NCBI RefSeq assembly: GCF_013283785.1
Contig: NZ_JABCPZ010000088.1
Location: 1-39,977, forward strand
Length of the DNA: 39,977 bases
Direction of reading: 5' to 3'
Source of the DNA: Nonomuraea antri
Lineage (GTDB): Bacteria > Actinomycetota > Actinomycetes > Streptosporangiales > Streptosporangiaceae
Shown here: positions 16,603 to 24,767 of the stretch, piece after piece
Position numbering within the stretch: the stretch's first letter is position 1
Layout of the letters: the number at the start of each line of letters is the position of its first letter
Program-made: the position numbers and the translations under genes
Notes under the pieces: generated by a model
What the model was told of the DNA's origin: nothing
Seen by the model: only the letters and a program-made list of their open reading frames with translations
The model's database searches: none

Positions 16603-16998
16603 ATGAGCATTGAACCCATCGCCCTCAGCAAGGCTCTGGCCTCCTTCGACGCCTTGTGGAGCCCGCGTATCGTCACGCGCGTCAACGACTACGACGTGCG
16701 TATCGCCAAGGTCGAGGGCGAGCACATCTGGCACGTCCATGACAACACCGACGAGTTCTTCCTGGTGCTCGACGGGGAGCTGTACATCTCCGTGCGTGAG
16801 CCCGAGGGGGAACGCACGGTCCGGCTGCCCGCGGGCGCGGTGTTCACCGTCCCCCGCGGTGTGGAGCACCGGCCGTCCGCGCCCGGCGGGGCCTCGATCC
16901 TCATGTTCGAACCCGCGGGGACGCCGACGGTCGGCGACCGCCACGCCGAGATCCCCGACCACATCGACGTGACGACAGGGCACGCGCTCGGCTCCTGA
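16603..16998 (+). CDS. Single-domain cupin protein
   Basis: A 131-aa single-domain cupin, ATG 16603 behind AGGAT. The two cupin motifs are present: HVHDNTDEFFLVLDGELYI gives the H-x-H...E metal set, and PRGVEHRPSAP supplies the last His. This indicates a small metal-binding beta-barrel, possibly an isomerase or a ligand-binding protein. Divergent transcription from the GlxA-like regulator suggests it is the regulated target. Substrate unknown. Confidence 0.88.
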   Translation: MSIEPIALSKALASFDALWSPRIVTRVNDYDVRIAKVEGEHIWHVHDNTDEFFLVLDGELYISVREPEGERTVRLPAGAVFTVPRGVEHRPSAPGGASILMFEPAGTPTVGDRHAEIPDHIDVTTGHALGS

Positions 16999-17032
16999 GA
17001 CCGGTACGCCGCCGGACCGGCCGCGGACCCGC

Positions 17033-19204
17033 CTACGCGGTCGGTGACTGGTCGTGTTTCAGCAGCAGCAACGCGATGTCATCGGCGTGCCTGCGGCCGG
17101 TCGGGCTGTGGCCGAGCAGCGTGTCGGTGAGTTGCCGCAACGGCTCGGCCCAGGCCCGGGCGAGGTGCTCGGTGAGAGCGTCGATGCTGTGGTCCAGGTC
17201 GACGCCGGGCACCTCCACGAGGCCGTCGGTGTACATCACGAGGATGGCCTGCGGCGGGAAGGGCACGTTCACCGTGGGGTAATCCGCGTCCGAGTCGATG
17301 CCCAGCAGCGGCCCGACGGGTACGTCGATGACCTCGGTGTGCCGCTCCGGCAGGCAGAGCAGGGGCGGCGGGTGGCCCGCGCTGGCCGCGCAGAACGTAC
17401 GGAGCCGCAGGTCCACGTGGACGAGCAGGCAACTGGTGAACAGGTCGGTGCCCAGTTCGATCATCAGGCGGTTGGCGTGCCGCAACACCTCGCCCGGGCC
17501 CGCGTCGGTGACGGTGAAGGCGCGGATGGCGGTGCGGACCTGGCCCATGAGCGCCGCTGCCGTCATGTTGTGGCCCTGCACGTCACCGATGACGGCCGCG
17601 ATCACGCCGTCGTCGGAGTCGATGAGGTCGTAGAAATCGCCGCCGATGCCGGCCTCGCGGGTCGCGGGCACGTACCTGGCGGCGGTCTGCAGGCCTTCGA
17701 CCTGCGGCAACGCGCGCGGGAGCAGGGCGGTCTGCAGGCTGTGGGCCAGCCGGTCCTTGATCTCGTACAGCAGCGCGCGATCCAGCGCCTGGGCGATCAG
17801 GCCGGCCAGCGCGCTGAGCGTGGCGCGTTCCTTGGGCCTGAACCCGTGCGGGTGCGTGAAGGCCAGCAGGCAGACGCCGATCCGCTGCTCCGACACCGTG
17901 AGCGGCAGGAACGCCCAGGCGGCCGCGTCGTCGACGCGCTCGGTGTCCGGGTAGGCGTTCCTGAGTTCCTCCCAGCTGCCGAAGAACAACGGGCGGCCCG
18001 TCCGCATGACCCGTTCGGCGGGGGTGAGCAGCGTGATGGGCAGGCTGTCGAACCGGTCGAGCACCTCACGGCTGTATCCGCGCGAGCCCGCGACGCGTAT
18101 CACGTCGCCCTCCGCCACCAGCAGGGCCATGGCGTGGACGCCGTACACCGGGATGACGTGGTCGGCGACCAGGTCGACGACTTCGCCCACGTCCAGCGCC
18201 CGGGTCAGGATGGAGGCCAGGTGCAGGTGGTTGCGGGAGTCGCCCAGGGGCAGCGGCTCGTCGTCCGGGGCACTGACCGGGACGGGCTCGTCCGTCTCGG
18301 CGGGCGTGAGGCGCAGGCTGATGCCGGACGGCGTCGGATACAGCCGGACCTCCACCCGTCGGCCGTCGGGGAGACCGGCGAGATGGGAGTCGCTCTGCTG
18401 GCCGATCAGCGCGGCCCGGCAGCGATCCTCGAACACCGGATCACGCAGCCACGGCACCCGGTCCCACAGCCGGCAGCCCAGCGCGGGCATGCCGGCGAGA
18501 CCGAGAATCCGCGTCGCGGCGGGGTTGCAGAAGGTGATGCGGCCCTCGATGTCGATGGCGGCGATGCCATCGGTGAAGCGGTCGACACACTCCAGCGCGG
18601 ACGCGGCCTGCTGGGCGTCCGCCAGGGCGGGGGCACGCGAGGTGAGCGCGCGCGGCTGTCCCACGGCCCGCAGCCGATGGCCGGACTCCGCCGCGTCCGT
18701 CACCAGCCGCCCGAGTCGCCGGCTGGTGCTGTTGATGGTGGTGAGTTCGTCCGGGGAGAGGTCTTCCGGGTGGGTGGCGGGCCAGATCAGTGCCCACGAT
18801 CCGGGCGTCCGCTCGCCGCCGGAGACGGGCGCGGCGGCGATGGCGTAGGCGTAGGGGACCGACAGCGCCGTGCCCGGGAACCTGCGGGCCATGTCGTCAG
18901 GGCCGGACACCCAGATCAGCTCGCCGAGCCGGACCGCGGCGGCCACCGGGGCGTCGGCGTCGGCTCTGATCCGCGCCCAGGGTTTGGCGCCCCAGGTCGG
19001 CAGGCCGAGTTCGGCCTCCATCAGCAACATGTGCTCGGCCTCGTCCAGCAGGTACAGCGCGGCCAGGTGGGCCCCGGTCCGGGCCGCCGCGTCGAGCAGG
19101 GCTTCGTCCACGGCCGCCGCCACGTCCTCGGCCGCGCGCGAAGTGTCCCGCCCGGGACCACCGCCGTCCGGCATCGGCCTTTCCGCTGGTAGCCGCTGCG
19201 ACAT
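17033..19204 (-). CDS. PP2C/SpoIIE-family serine phosphatase with GAF and PAS sensors
   Basis: A 723-aa multidomain phosphatase: N-terminal GAF-like domain (about 25–165), PAS (about 200–300, FTDGIAAIDIEGRITFCNP), a second GAF (about 325–480) and a C-terminal SpoIIE/PP2C phosphatase (about 500–715). The latter has the metal motifs GGDFYDLI, IGDVQGH and MYTDGLVE and the final HADDIALLLL. Such proteins dephosphorylate anti-sigma-factor antagonists in partner-switching pathways that control general stress sigma factors in actinobacteria. No HATPase anti-sigma domain is fused. ATG 19204 lacks a ribosome binding site; ATG 19174, preceded by GAAAGG, is a credible alternative. Confidence 0.93.
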   Translation of the reverse strand: MSQRLPAERPMPDGGGPGRDTSRAAEDVAAAVDEALLDAAARTGAHLAALYLLDEAEHMLLMEAELGLPTWGAKPWARIRADADAPVAAAVRLGELIWVSGPDDMARRFPGTALSVPYAYAIAAAPVSGGERTPGSWALIWPATHPEDLSPDELTTINSTSRRLGRLVTDAAESGHRLRAVGQPRALTSRAPALADAQQAASALECVDRFTDGIAAIDIEGRITFCNPAATRILGLAGMPALGCRLWDRVPWLRDPVFEDRCRAALIGQQSDSHLAGLPDGRRVEVRLYPTPSGISLRLTPAETDEPVPVSAPDDEPLPLGDSRNHLHLASILTRALDVGEVVDLVADHVIPVYGVHAMALLVAEGDVIRVAGSRGYSREVLDRFDSLPITLLTPAERVMRTGRPLFFGSWEELRNAYPDTERVDDAAAWAFLPLTVSEQRIGVCLLAFTHPHGFRPKERATLSALAGLIAQALDRALLYEIKDRLAHSLQTALLPRALPQVEGLQTAARYVPATREAGIGGDFYDLIDSDDGVIAAVIGDVQGHNMTAAALMGQVRTAIRAFTVTDAGPGEVLRHANRLMIELGTDLFTSCLLVHVDLRLRTFCAASAGHPPPLLCLPERHTEVIDVPVGPLLGIDSDADYPTVNVPFPPQAILVMYTDGLVEVPGVDLDHSIDALTEHLARAWAEPLRQLTDTLLGHSPTGRRHADDIALLLLKHDQSPTA

Positions 19205-19563
19205 ACGTCAACGATACGCAGCCGAGCCGGAACCTATCCGCGTGCTGTCCTCTTTAGATGCCTACGAAAGGAGACGCTTGCTTTTCGGAGGCCGTGGCCT
19301 GACCTGTGCGCGTCTGCTCCGGGGCCTGATCTCACTTCCCCTGGCGTGCACGTAACACTCACCGAACGGGGGAGAGGCGACTACGACCGGGCGCCGCCCA
19401 GGCCGGCGGCGCGGGCACGGGTGCGCGCCTTCGGCCGCCGGTGATCCCGGATTCGTGACTGCAGATTTCTTGCAGCCGTTCTGCACACCCCACCCGCGAT
19501 CTTGCCAGGGGAAGCGCGCGAGTGCGCTCCGGAATGCTCGCAAGCAACAGGAGAATCGGCCGA

Positions 19564-19769
19564 TGCGCAGAACACTCGTCATCCTCGACGCCGGGCCCAC
19601 GCCGTCGGCGGGCAGGCCGTCAGGCGAGCGGCGGGGATCGCGGGAGCGGTTCAGGTACCGGTGCGTCTTCTCCCCGGCATCCACCCGGGACGACGAGGGC
19701 GCCGTGCTGCGTGCCGGCCGCCCCTGCCACGACAGCCGGAAGGGATTTCAGATCTACCGAGCCCAGTGA
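19564..19769 (+). CDS. Doubtful 68-aa ORF
   Basis: ATG 19564 is preceded by AGGAG at 9 nt. The product (MRRTLVILDAGPTPSAGRPS and onward) is very Arg-rich with no predicted domain. Third-position GC is only moderately biased and the frame ends before the candidate ECF promoter. It could be a short leader or chance; coding is unproven. Confidence 0.25.
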
Positions 19770-19782
19770 CTTCCGGTGTCGC

Positions 19783-19806
19783 GGAACCCTTTACCGGCCC
19801 TAGTCT
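19783..19806 (+). promoter_or_regulatory. Candidate sigma-E-type (ECF) promoter, GGAAC-N15-GTCT
   Basis: GGAAC at 19783–19787 and GTCT at 19803–19806 are separated by 15 bp. This matches the GGAAC–15/17–GTC pattern of actinobacterial envelope-stress ECF sigma factors. It lies about 55 bp upstream of the start of the secreted beta-helix gene, giving a plausible leader. Confidence 0.55.
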
Positions 19807-19859
19807 CTCTCCGCAACGTGGCGATGTCCGATGCGGAGGTTCAAAGCTTGAAAGGCAAG

Positions 19860-22406
19860 ATGGTGAAATTACCCCCGATCTCTGCGCTGACCGCGCTGAT
19901 GGTGCTGATGGCACTGTCGGTCGCGGGAGTGATCGTGTCCCCTCCGGGCCAGGCCGCCGCCGCGGCGGCTCCGCCCTGGCCGACCTCGGCGCCCGCCTTG
20001 ATCTGCGGCAACGCCGACGTACTGACCGGGCCGTCCACTCCGCCCGCGGGGGCCATCACGGTTCCGGCCGGCGACAACGAGGACTTCGACTTCGGCCAGC
20101 GGGGCGCGACGTACTGGTTCGCGCCCGGAGTGCACACGTTCGGAACCGGCAAGTACAACCACATCAACGTGGTCGAGAACACCACCTTCATCGGCGGCCC
20201 CGGCGCGATCATGGACGGCCGCAGGCTCAACAAGTACGCGTTCGTCGGCGACGTCGCGAACGTGACCATCAAATATCTGACCATCAAGAACTTCGGCCTC
20301 GACGACCCCAGCGACAATCGCAACTTCAACGAAGGGGTCGTCAACCACGACACCGCCCCGAACTGGACGATCTCCTACAACACCATTTCCAACAACGACG
20401 GCGCCGGCATCTACATCGGCAGCAACAACGTCGTGTCCTACAACTGTCTGAAGGACAACGGGCAGGTCGGCTTCGGCGGTTACCGTCCGCCGGTGGAGAA
20501 CGACTCGTCCCAGAAGAACCTCGTACTCGACCACAACGAGATCGTCGGCAACAACACCGACGACTGGGAGAGCCGGGTCTCCGGGTGCGGTTGCACCGGC
20601 GGCGGCAAGTTCTGGGACGTCAACGGCGCGCGCGTGACCAACAACTACGTGCACGACAACAAGGGCCCTGGCCTGTGGGCGGACACCAACAACATCGACT
20701 TCCTCTTCGAGGGCAACTTCATCGACCGCAACGACGGTGAAGGCATCTGGTACGAGATCAGCTACAACGCCACGATGCGCAACAACACCATCACCCGCAA
20801 CGCGTGGGAGAGCGGCCGGCGCAATCAGGGCTCGCCAGGCCCGGCCATCTACCTGTCGGAGTCCGGCGGCGATTCCCGCCTGGCCAGCACGGTGAGCGGC
20901 GCCGCCGCCATCCGCATCTACGACAACCTGATCCAGGACAACTTCTCCGGCGTGTCGATTTTCGAGAACGCCGACCGCTTCTGCAATTCCAACGGCAACA
21001 CCAGTTCGGGGTACTGCACGCCGCTGGTCAGGCCGACGCAGATTCCGAAGCCGTACGACAAGACCCACGCCAACCCGATCAACAGCAGCCACCCCTGCTA
21101 CACCAGCGTCGAGAACGAGCCGTACCTGACCGACTGCCGCTGGCACGCGAAGAACATCGAGGTTCGGAACAACGAGTTCCGCTTCGACAAGACCGTCGTG
21201 CCGTGCGCCGGCCCCTTCTGCGGCGCGCAGGCGCTGATCGCGGCCGGCCTCAACGACATCCCGTGGTCGCCCTACACCGCCGCGGACGTGCTGAACGACG
21301 TCATGTTCGAGAACAACAACAAGTTCCACGACAACCGGTACCACGGCGACTGGCGGTTCGCGAAGGGGTACGGCGACACGGTCTCCTTCAACTCGTGGCG
21401 GGCCGCGCCGTTCAACCAGGACGTCGGCAGCACCTTCGACGGTGACGCGGGCGGAGCGCCGATCAGGTCGAGCGACCTGGACGAGGACACCGCCAGGCTG
21501 TGGACGTCCATGGGCAAGTGGCAGGACTGGTACTCCGAGACGGCCACGCTCTCCACCGACGCGGCCCACGGCGGCAGGTACGGTCTGCGGGTCGAGGTGA
21601 CCGGCGGGTCCGGCTGGGGAGTGGGCACCAGCAACTGGCCGGGCTTCCGGACGACCCCCGGCCCCAAGAGGATCGGCCTGTGGGGCAAGCTCGGATCGGG
21701 TACGAATCTCCAGCCGAAGATGAGGGTCAGGTGGCTGGACGGCGGCGGGACCACCCTCCAGACCGATGACGTCACGCTGCCCGTGCTCACCGGCACCTGG
21801 CAGGAGGCGTCCGCCCTGGTCGACGCGCCCGCCGGGACCGCGACGGCGCTGGTGACGCTGCACGGCGCCGGGAGCACGGGCAGCGTCGTCCACCTGGACG
21901 ACTTCACGGTCGGCCCCGCGTCCGACACTCCGCCCCCGGACGGCCCCAACCTCGTGGACGCCGACACCGCCGGGGCGGGACCGACGGTGGGGAAGTGGCA
22001 GTCCTGGTACTCCGCCGACGTGGCCGTGTCCACCCAGGCCGCCCACTCCGGCACCGGCAGCCTGGGCGTCACCCTTACCGGCGGTCCTGGCTGGGGGATC
22101 GCCCTGTCCAACTGGCCGGGCTTCACCGCCGCCGCCGGTGACAAGCTCGTCAGCTACTGGGGACGGCAGGGAACCGGCGCCGTCTCGGGGGTGACCCTCC
22201 GCATGAAGTGGTTCGACGCCGGCCAGACGCTCCTGAAGACCGATCTGGTACCGCTGACAGCGTTGACCGCCGGCTGGCAGCAGGCGACCGGCTACGTCAC
22301 GGCCCCCGAAGGGACGGCGACCGTACAGCTCGAGTTCTACGGCAGCTCGGGCACCGCGAACGACAGCGTGTACCTCGACGACCTGCTGATCACCGACGTC
22401 GCTTGA
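19860..22406 (+). CDS. Secreted right-handed beta-helix protein with two C-terminal carbohydrate-binding-like domains
   Basis: An 848-aa exported protein. ATG 19860 is chosen because AAAGG precedes it and a signal peptide begins at once (MVKLPPISALTALMVLMALS, ending in an Ala run near residue 37); ATG 19824 is in frame but lacks a ribosome binding site. Residues about 85–500 carry many Asn-rich parallel beta-helix turns (NWTISYNTISNNDGAGIYIG, NNYVHDNKGPGLW, MRNNTITRNAW), as in pectate-lyase-like and polysaccharide-active enzymes. Two homologous domains of about 145 residues follow, each with GKWQ(D/S)WYS, SGWG or GPGWG, SNWPGF and a closing VxLDD; they look like carbohydrate-binding jelly rolls. 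A polysaccharide lyase, epimerase or glycan-binding protein is likely. Catalytic residues are not identifiable by eye. Confidence 0.85.
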   Translation: MVKLPPISALTALMVLMALSVAGVIVSPPGQAAAAAAPPWPTSAPALICGNADVLTGPSTPPAGAITVPAGDNEDFDFGQRGATYWFAPGVHTFGTGKYNHINVVENTTFIGGPGAIMDGRRLNKYAFVGDVANVTIKYLTIKNFGLDDPSDNRNFNEGVVNHDTAPNWTISYNTISNNDGAGIYIGSNNVVSYNCLKDNGQVGFGGYRPPVENDSSQKNLVLDHNEIVGNNTDDWESRVSGCGCTGGGKFWDVNGARVTNNYVHDNKGPGLWADTNNIDFLFEGNFIDRNDGEGIWYEISYNATMRNNTITRNAWESGRRNQGSPGPAIYLSESGGDSRLASTVSGAAAIRIYDNLIQDNFSGVSIFENADRFCNSNGNTSSGYCTPLVRPTQIPKPYDKTHANPINSSHPCYTSVENEPYLTDCRWHAKNIEVRNNEFRFDKTVVPCAGPFCGAQALIAAGLNDIPWSPYTAADVLNDVMFENNNKFHDNRYHGDWRFAKGYGDTVSFNSWRAAPFNQDVGSTFDGDAGGAPIRSSDLDEDTARLWTSMGKWQDWYSETATLSTDAAHGGRYGLRVEVTGGSGWGVGTSNWPGFRTTPGPKRIGLWGKLGSGTNLQPKMRVRWLDGGGTTLQTDDVTLPVLTGTWQEASALVDAPAGTATALVTLHGAGSTGSVVHLDDFTVGPASDTPPPDGPNLVDADTAGAGPTVGKWQSWYSADVAVSTQAAHSGTGSLGVTLTGGPGWGIALSNWPGFTAAAGDKLVSYWGRQGTGAVSGVTLRMKWFDAGQTLLKTDLVPLTALTAGWQQATGYVTAPEGTATVQLEFYGSSGTANDSVYLDDLLITDVA

Positions 22407-22408
22407 CC

Positions 22409-22448
22409 GGGCGGTCGGCGCCGAGCGCGCTCTCGGCGCCGACCGCCC
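22409..22448 (+). terminator. Hairpin terminator after the beta-helix gene
   Basis: Perfect 17-bp arms (22409–22425 and 22432–22448) around the 6-nt loop CGCGCT begin 3 bp after the stop codon. There is no T-run. It also faces the 3' end of the convergent PucR gene and could act for both strands. Confidence 0.88.
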
Positions 22449-22593
22449 CTGGATCCGGCTGGACGACCACCGGCGCCGCGGTCGGCTCGGCCTTGATCGC
22501 GGCTGCGATCGCCGGACGGCGGTGAACATCCGCAGCCGTACCGAGCGCTTCGCACCCCCCCTGAGATCCGGCGCGAAGCGGTCGCGACCAAGG

Positions 22594-23601
22594 TCAGCCG
22601 CGTGTCGAGCGCACCGCGCGGCGGATGTTCAGCGCGAGCAGTGCACGAGTGCGGCCCTGCGGGCTGGTCAGTGACCAGCCCAGCAGCTGCTCGAGCCGGG
22701 TGAGCCTTTCCTGCAGGGTCGAATGGTGCACGTGCAGGAGCGAGGCCCCGGCCCTCAGGCTGCCGGCCCGGGAGACGGCGTCGAGGGTTTCGTATGCCCA
22801 GCAGGCGTGTTCGTGGGCGCGCTCGATCGCCACCACGTCGGCGGGCACGGTCTTCGTCGTGATCAGCGCCTCGACGATCTCGATCAGCGATCCGGCGTCG
22901 TCCGCGTTCACGAACCGCTCGCCTGGATCGTCGGGAGTTCCGTCCGCGGTGAGCAGCAACGCCACCCGCGCTCGCCGCCATGACTCCGACGCGCGCCGTG
23001 CGGGCACGCACGGCCCGATGCCGGCCCGTGCGGCGCCGATCTGGCGCGGGACGTCCGCCGCGTCCTCCGGGTGCTCGGCGAGCAGGGGGCCTTCGTCGGT
23101 GGCCACGAGCCGCAGGGCGCTGGATTCCGACAGCCCGAGGTTGCGGAGCGCGTTCGTGCGGGTGTCGGCGTCCGCGTTCTCGTCGATGAGCACGCGGACC
23201 CACGCCTCCCGGTCCCTCGGGCGCGCGTCGAGCGGCCGCCCGAGCGTCGTCGACGCGGCGAGAAGCGCCCGTTCGAGGATGAGGGCGTGCAGTTCTCCCA
23301 TGTCCTCGTCGCCGCCTGCGGCGAGCCCGATGCGCAGTGAGCCGTCCTTCGACGCGACGTGCGTGCCCGGCGTGGGGAAGACCTCGGTCGCGGCCGTCGC
23401 TCCGTCGGGGGTGAAGCTGAGCCGGACGTCGTTGACCCGGTCGATGAACTCCGCGTTCCGGCCGGAGAGCACGGCAGCGCCCCGGACGATGGCGTTGATG
23501 CCCGCGCCGCCCTGAACGAGCCGGTCGAAATGGGCGATCACCTTCAGCGCGTTGGCGGCCTCTGGCGCCAACGCCGACACACGCGCTGTGATCTCGAGCA
23601 T
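22594..23601 (-). CDS. PucR-family transcriptional regulator
   Basis: A 335-aa regulator with the PucR C-terminal HTH_30: SLRAGASLLHVHHSTLQERL, then TRLEQLLGWSLTSPQGRTRALLAL in the expected position at the end. The N-terminal part begins with a short helical stretch and GAGINAIVRGAAVLSGR, resembling the truncated sensor of the CdaR/PucR group; there is no membrane segment. PucR proteins usually control catabolic genes next to them. The esterase and dehydrogenase genes upstream are on the same strand (about 120 bp from the esterase) and are candidate targets. Confidence 0.88.
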   Translation of the reverse strand: MLEITARVSALAPEAANALKVIAHFDRLVQGGAGINAIVRGAAVLSGRNAEFIDRVNDVRLSFTPDGATAATEVFPTPGTHVASKDGSLRIGLAAGGDEDMGELHALILERALLAASTTLGRPLDARPRDREAWVRVLIDENADADTRTNALRNLGLSESSALRLVATDEGPLLAEHPEDAADVPRQIGAARAGIGPCVPARRASESWRRARVALLLTADGTPDDPGERFVNADDAGSLIEIVEALITTKTVPADVVAIERAHEHACWAYETLDAVSRAGSLRAGASLLHVHHSTLQERLTRLEQLLGWSLTSPQGRTRALLALNIRRAVRSTRG

Positions 23602-23723
23602 GATCCCGGCCGTCCAATCTCAAAGCCCAGGATACGCGGGGTAACGCCCTGCTCAGGACCCGCCGGGTCGCCCGCGGCGGGCCCCTTCCCGCGGGCCACT
23701 TTCGCGGGCGACCCGAGGCGGGT

Positions 23724-24704
23724 TCAGGCCGTCCCGAGAATCCGGCGGATCCAGTTGTCGCGGGCGGCGGACGCCGCGCGCGAGACCGGTGCCGAGGGCA
23801 CCATGAAGTCGGACGCGTGGTAGGCGCCAGGCCAGACGTGCAGCTCGGTGCTCACCCCGCACTCCCACAGTTTCGAGGCGTAGGCGACGGCGGCGTCGCG
23901 GAACACCTCGTTGGCGCCGACATCGATGAAGGTCGGCGGCAGGCCGCTGAGGTCCTGCGCCCTGGCCGGCGACTCATAGTCGCTGACCTCGCGATCCTCG
24001 TGCCCCTCGCCGAGGATGAGATCCCAGGCGAACCGGTTCGTCTCGCTGGGCCACGGGTCGAAGGCGCCGTTCGCCGACGTGAACTGGCGCGACGACACCG
24101 TGCGGTGACGGTCGTCGAGCATGGGGCAGCGCAGCAGCTGGGCGAGCAGTGACGGCGAGCCCTCGTCGCGTGCCATCAGCGCGACGGCGGCCGCGATCCC
24201 GGCGCCGCCGGAGGCGCCGCTCAGGATCAGCCGTCCCGCGGCGAGCCCGAGTTCGGCGGCGTGCTCGGCGACCCACTTCAGCCCGGCGTGGCACTCGACG
24301 GCGGCACGCGGCGCGCGCGCCTCGGGCGCGAGCGTGTACTCGGGGGAGACCAGGACCAGCTGGTTGCCGGTGATCAACTGGAACACCTCGGGCAACAGCC
24401 CGGAGAACCGGTTGCTGAGGATCATGCCGCCACCGTGGATGTCGTACAGGCAGGCGAGCGGCTGGGTCGCGGCGCGCGGCCGGACGATCGACAGGACCAT
24501 CTCGCCGCCGGGGACGGGGACGGTGCGCTCCTCGTGCACGAGATCGTGCTGATCGAGCTGCTCCTGGAACATCTCGATGGTCATCTCCGGTGCGCCGCGC
24601 AGCGCCTGGAACACCTCGTGATCGGTGATCAGCGGGGTGAACAGGGTGCGGTCGGCGACCAGCAGCTCGGGGTCGTACGGTGGTAGCGCCATGGCGTCTG
24701 TCAT
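23724..24704 (-). CDS. HSL-family alpha/beta hydrolase (esterase)
   Basis: A 326-aa hydrolase of the hormone-sensitive-lipase group, with the oxyanion HGGG at H90–G93 and the nucleophile elbow GASGGAG (the usual GDSAGG has become GASGG). The likely acid and base are in FIDVGANEVFRD and AYHASDF. N-terminal cap helices are present and there is no signal peptide. Substrates of this group are short-chain esters or acyl lactones. It is 63 bp downstream of the alcohol dehydrogenase gene and probably co-transcribed with it. Confidence 0.9.
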   Translation of the reverse strand: MTDAMALPPYDPELLVADRTLFTPLITDHEVFQALRGAPEMTIEMFQEQLDQHDLVHEERTVPVPGGEMVLSIVRPRAATQPLACLYDIHGGGMILSNRFSGLLPEVFQLITGNQLVLVSPEYTLAPEARAPRAAVECHAGLKWVAEHAAELGLAAGRLILSGASGGAGIAAAVALMARDEGSPSLLAQLLRCPMLDDRHRTVSSRQFTSANGAFDPWPSETNRFAWDLILGEGHEDREVSDYESPARAQDLSGLPPTFIDVGANEVFRDAAVAYASKLWECGVSTELHVWPGAYHASDFMVPSAPVSRAASAARDNWIRRILGTA

Positions 24705-24767
24705 GCGAGTGCTCCGCTCTGGTGACTGTCGTCCGAGGATGTTCTTGGCCCGCGCCGGGGACGGCGG

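Larger units (their letters stand above)
19205..19859. other. Long divergent intergenic region
   Basis: This 655-bp gap separates the phosphatase and beta-helix genes. It holds a GC-rich hairpin (arms 19391–19398 and 19405–19412, 6-nt loop), a weak small-ORF candidate at 19564–19769, and the candidate ECF promoter at 19783–19806. No complete conserved gene or RNA is recognised in it. Confidence 0.6.

Noticed and set aside
17054..19192. Long open frame antisense to the SpoIIE-type phosphatase
   Set aside because: Its length results from GC-rich codon bias on the opposite strand. The product is Arg/Gly/Val-rich without domains, while the other strand has complete PAS/GAF/SpoIIE motifs. The same reasoning applies to long antisense frames over 1363–2919, 3958–5667, 6801–8588 and 19869–22529.
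19340..19560. Possible cyclic-di-AMP (ydaO-type) riboswitch upstream of the beta-helix gene
   Set aside because: A CGAACGGGGGA-like string and a hairpin are present, but I could not place the conserved core pairings. A covariance-model search (Rfam RF00379) would decide.
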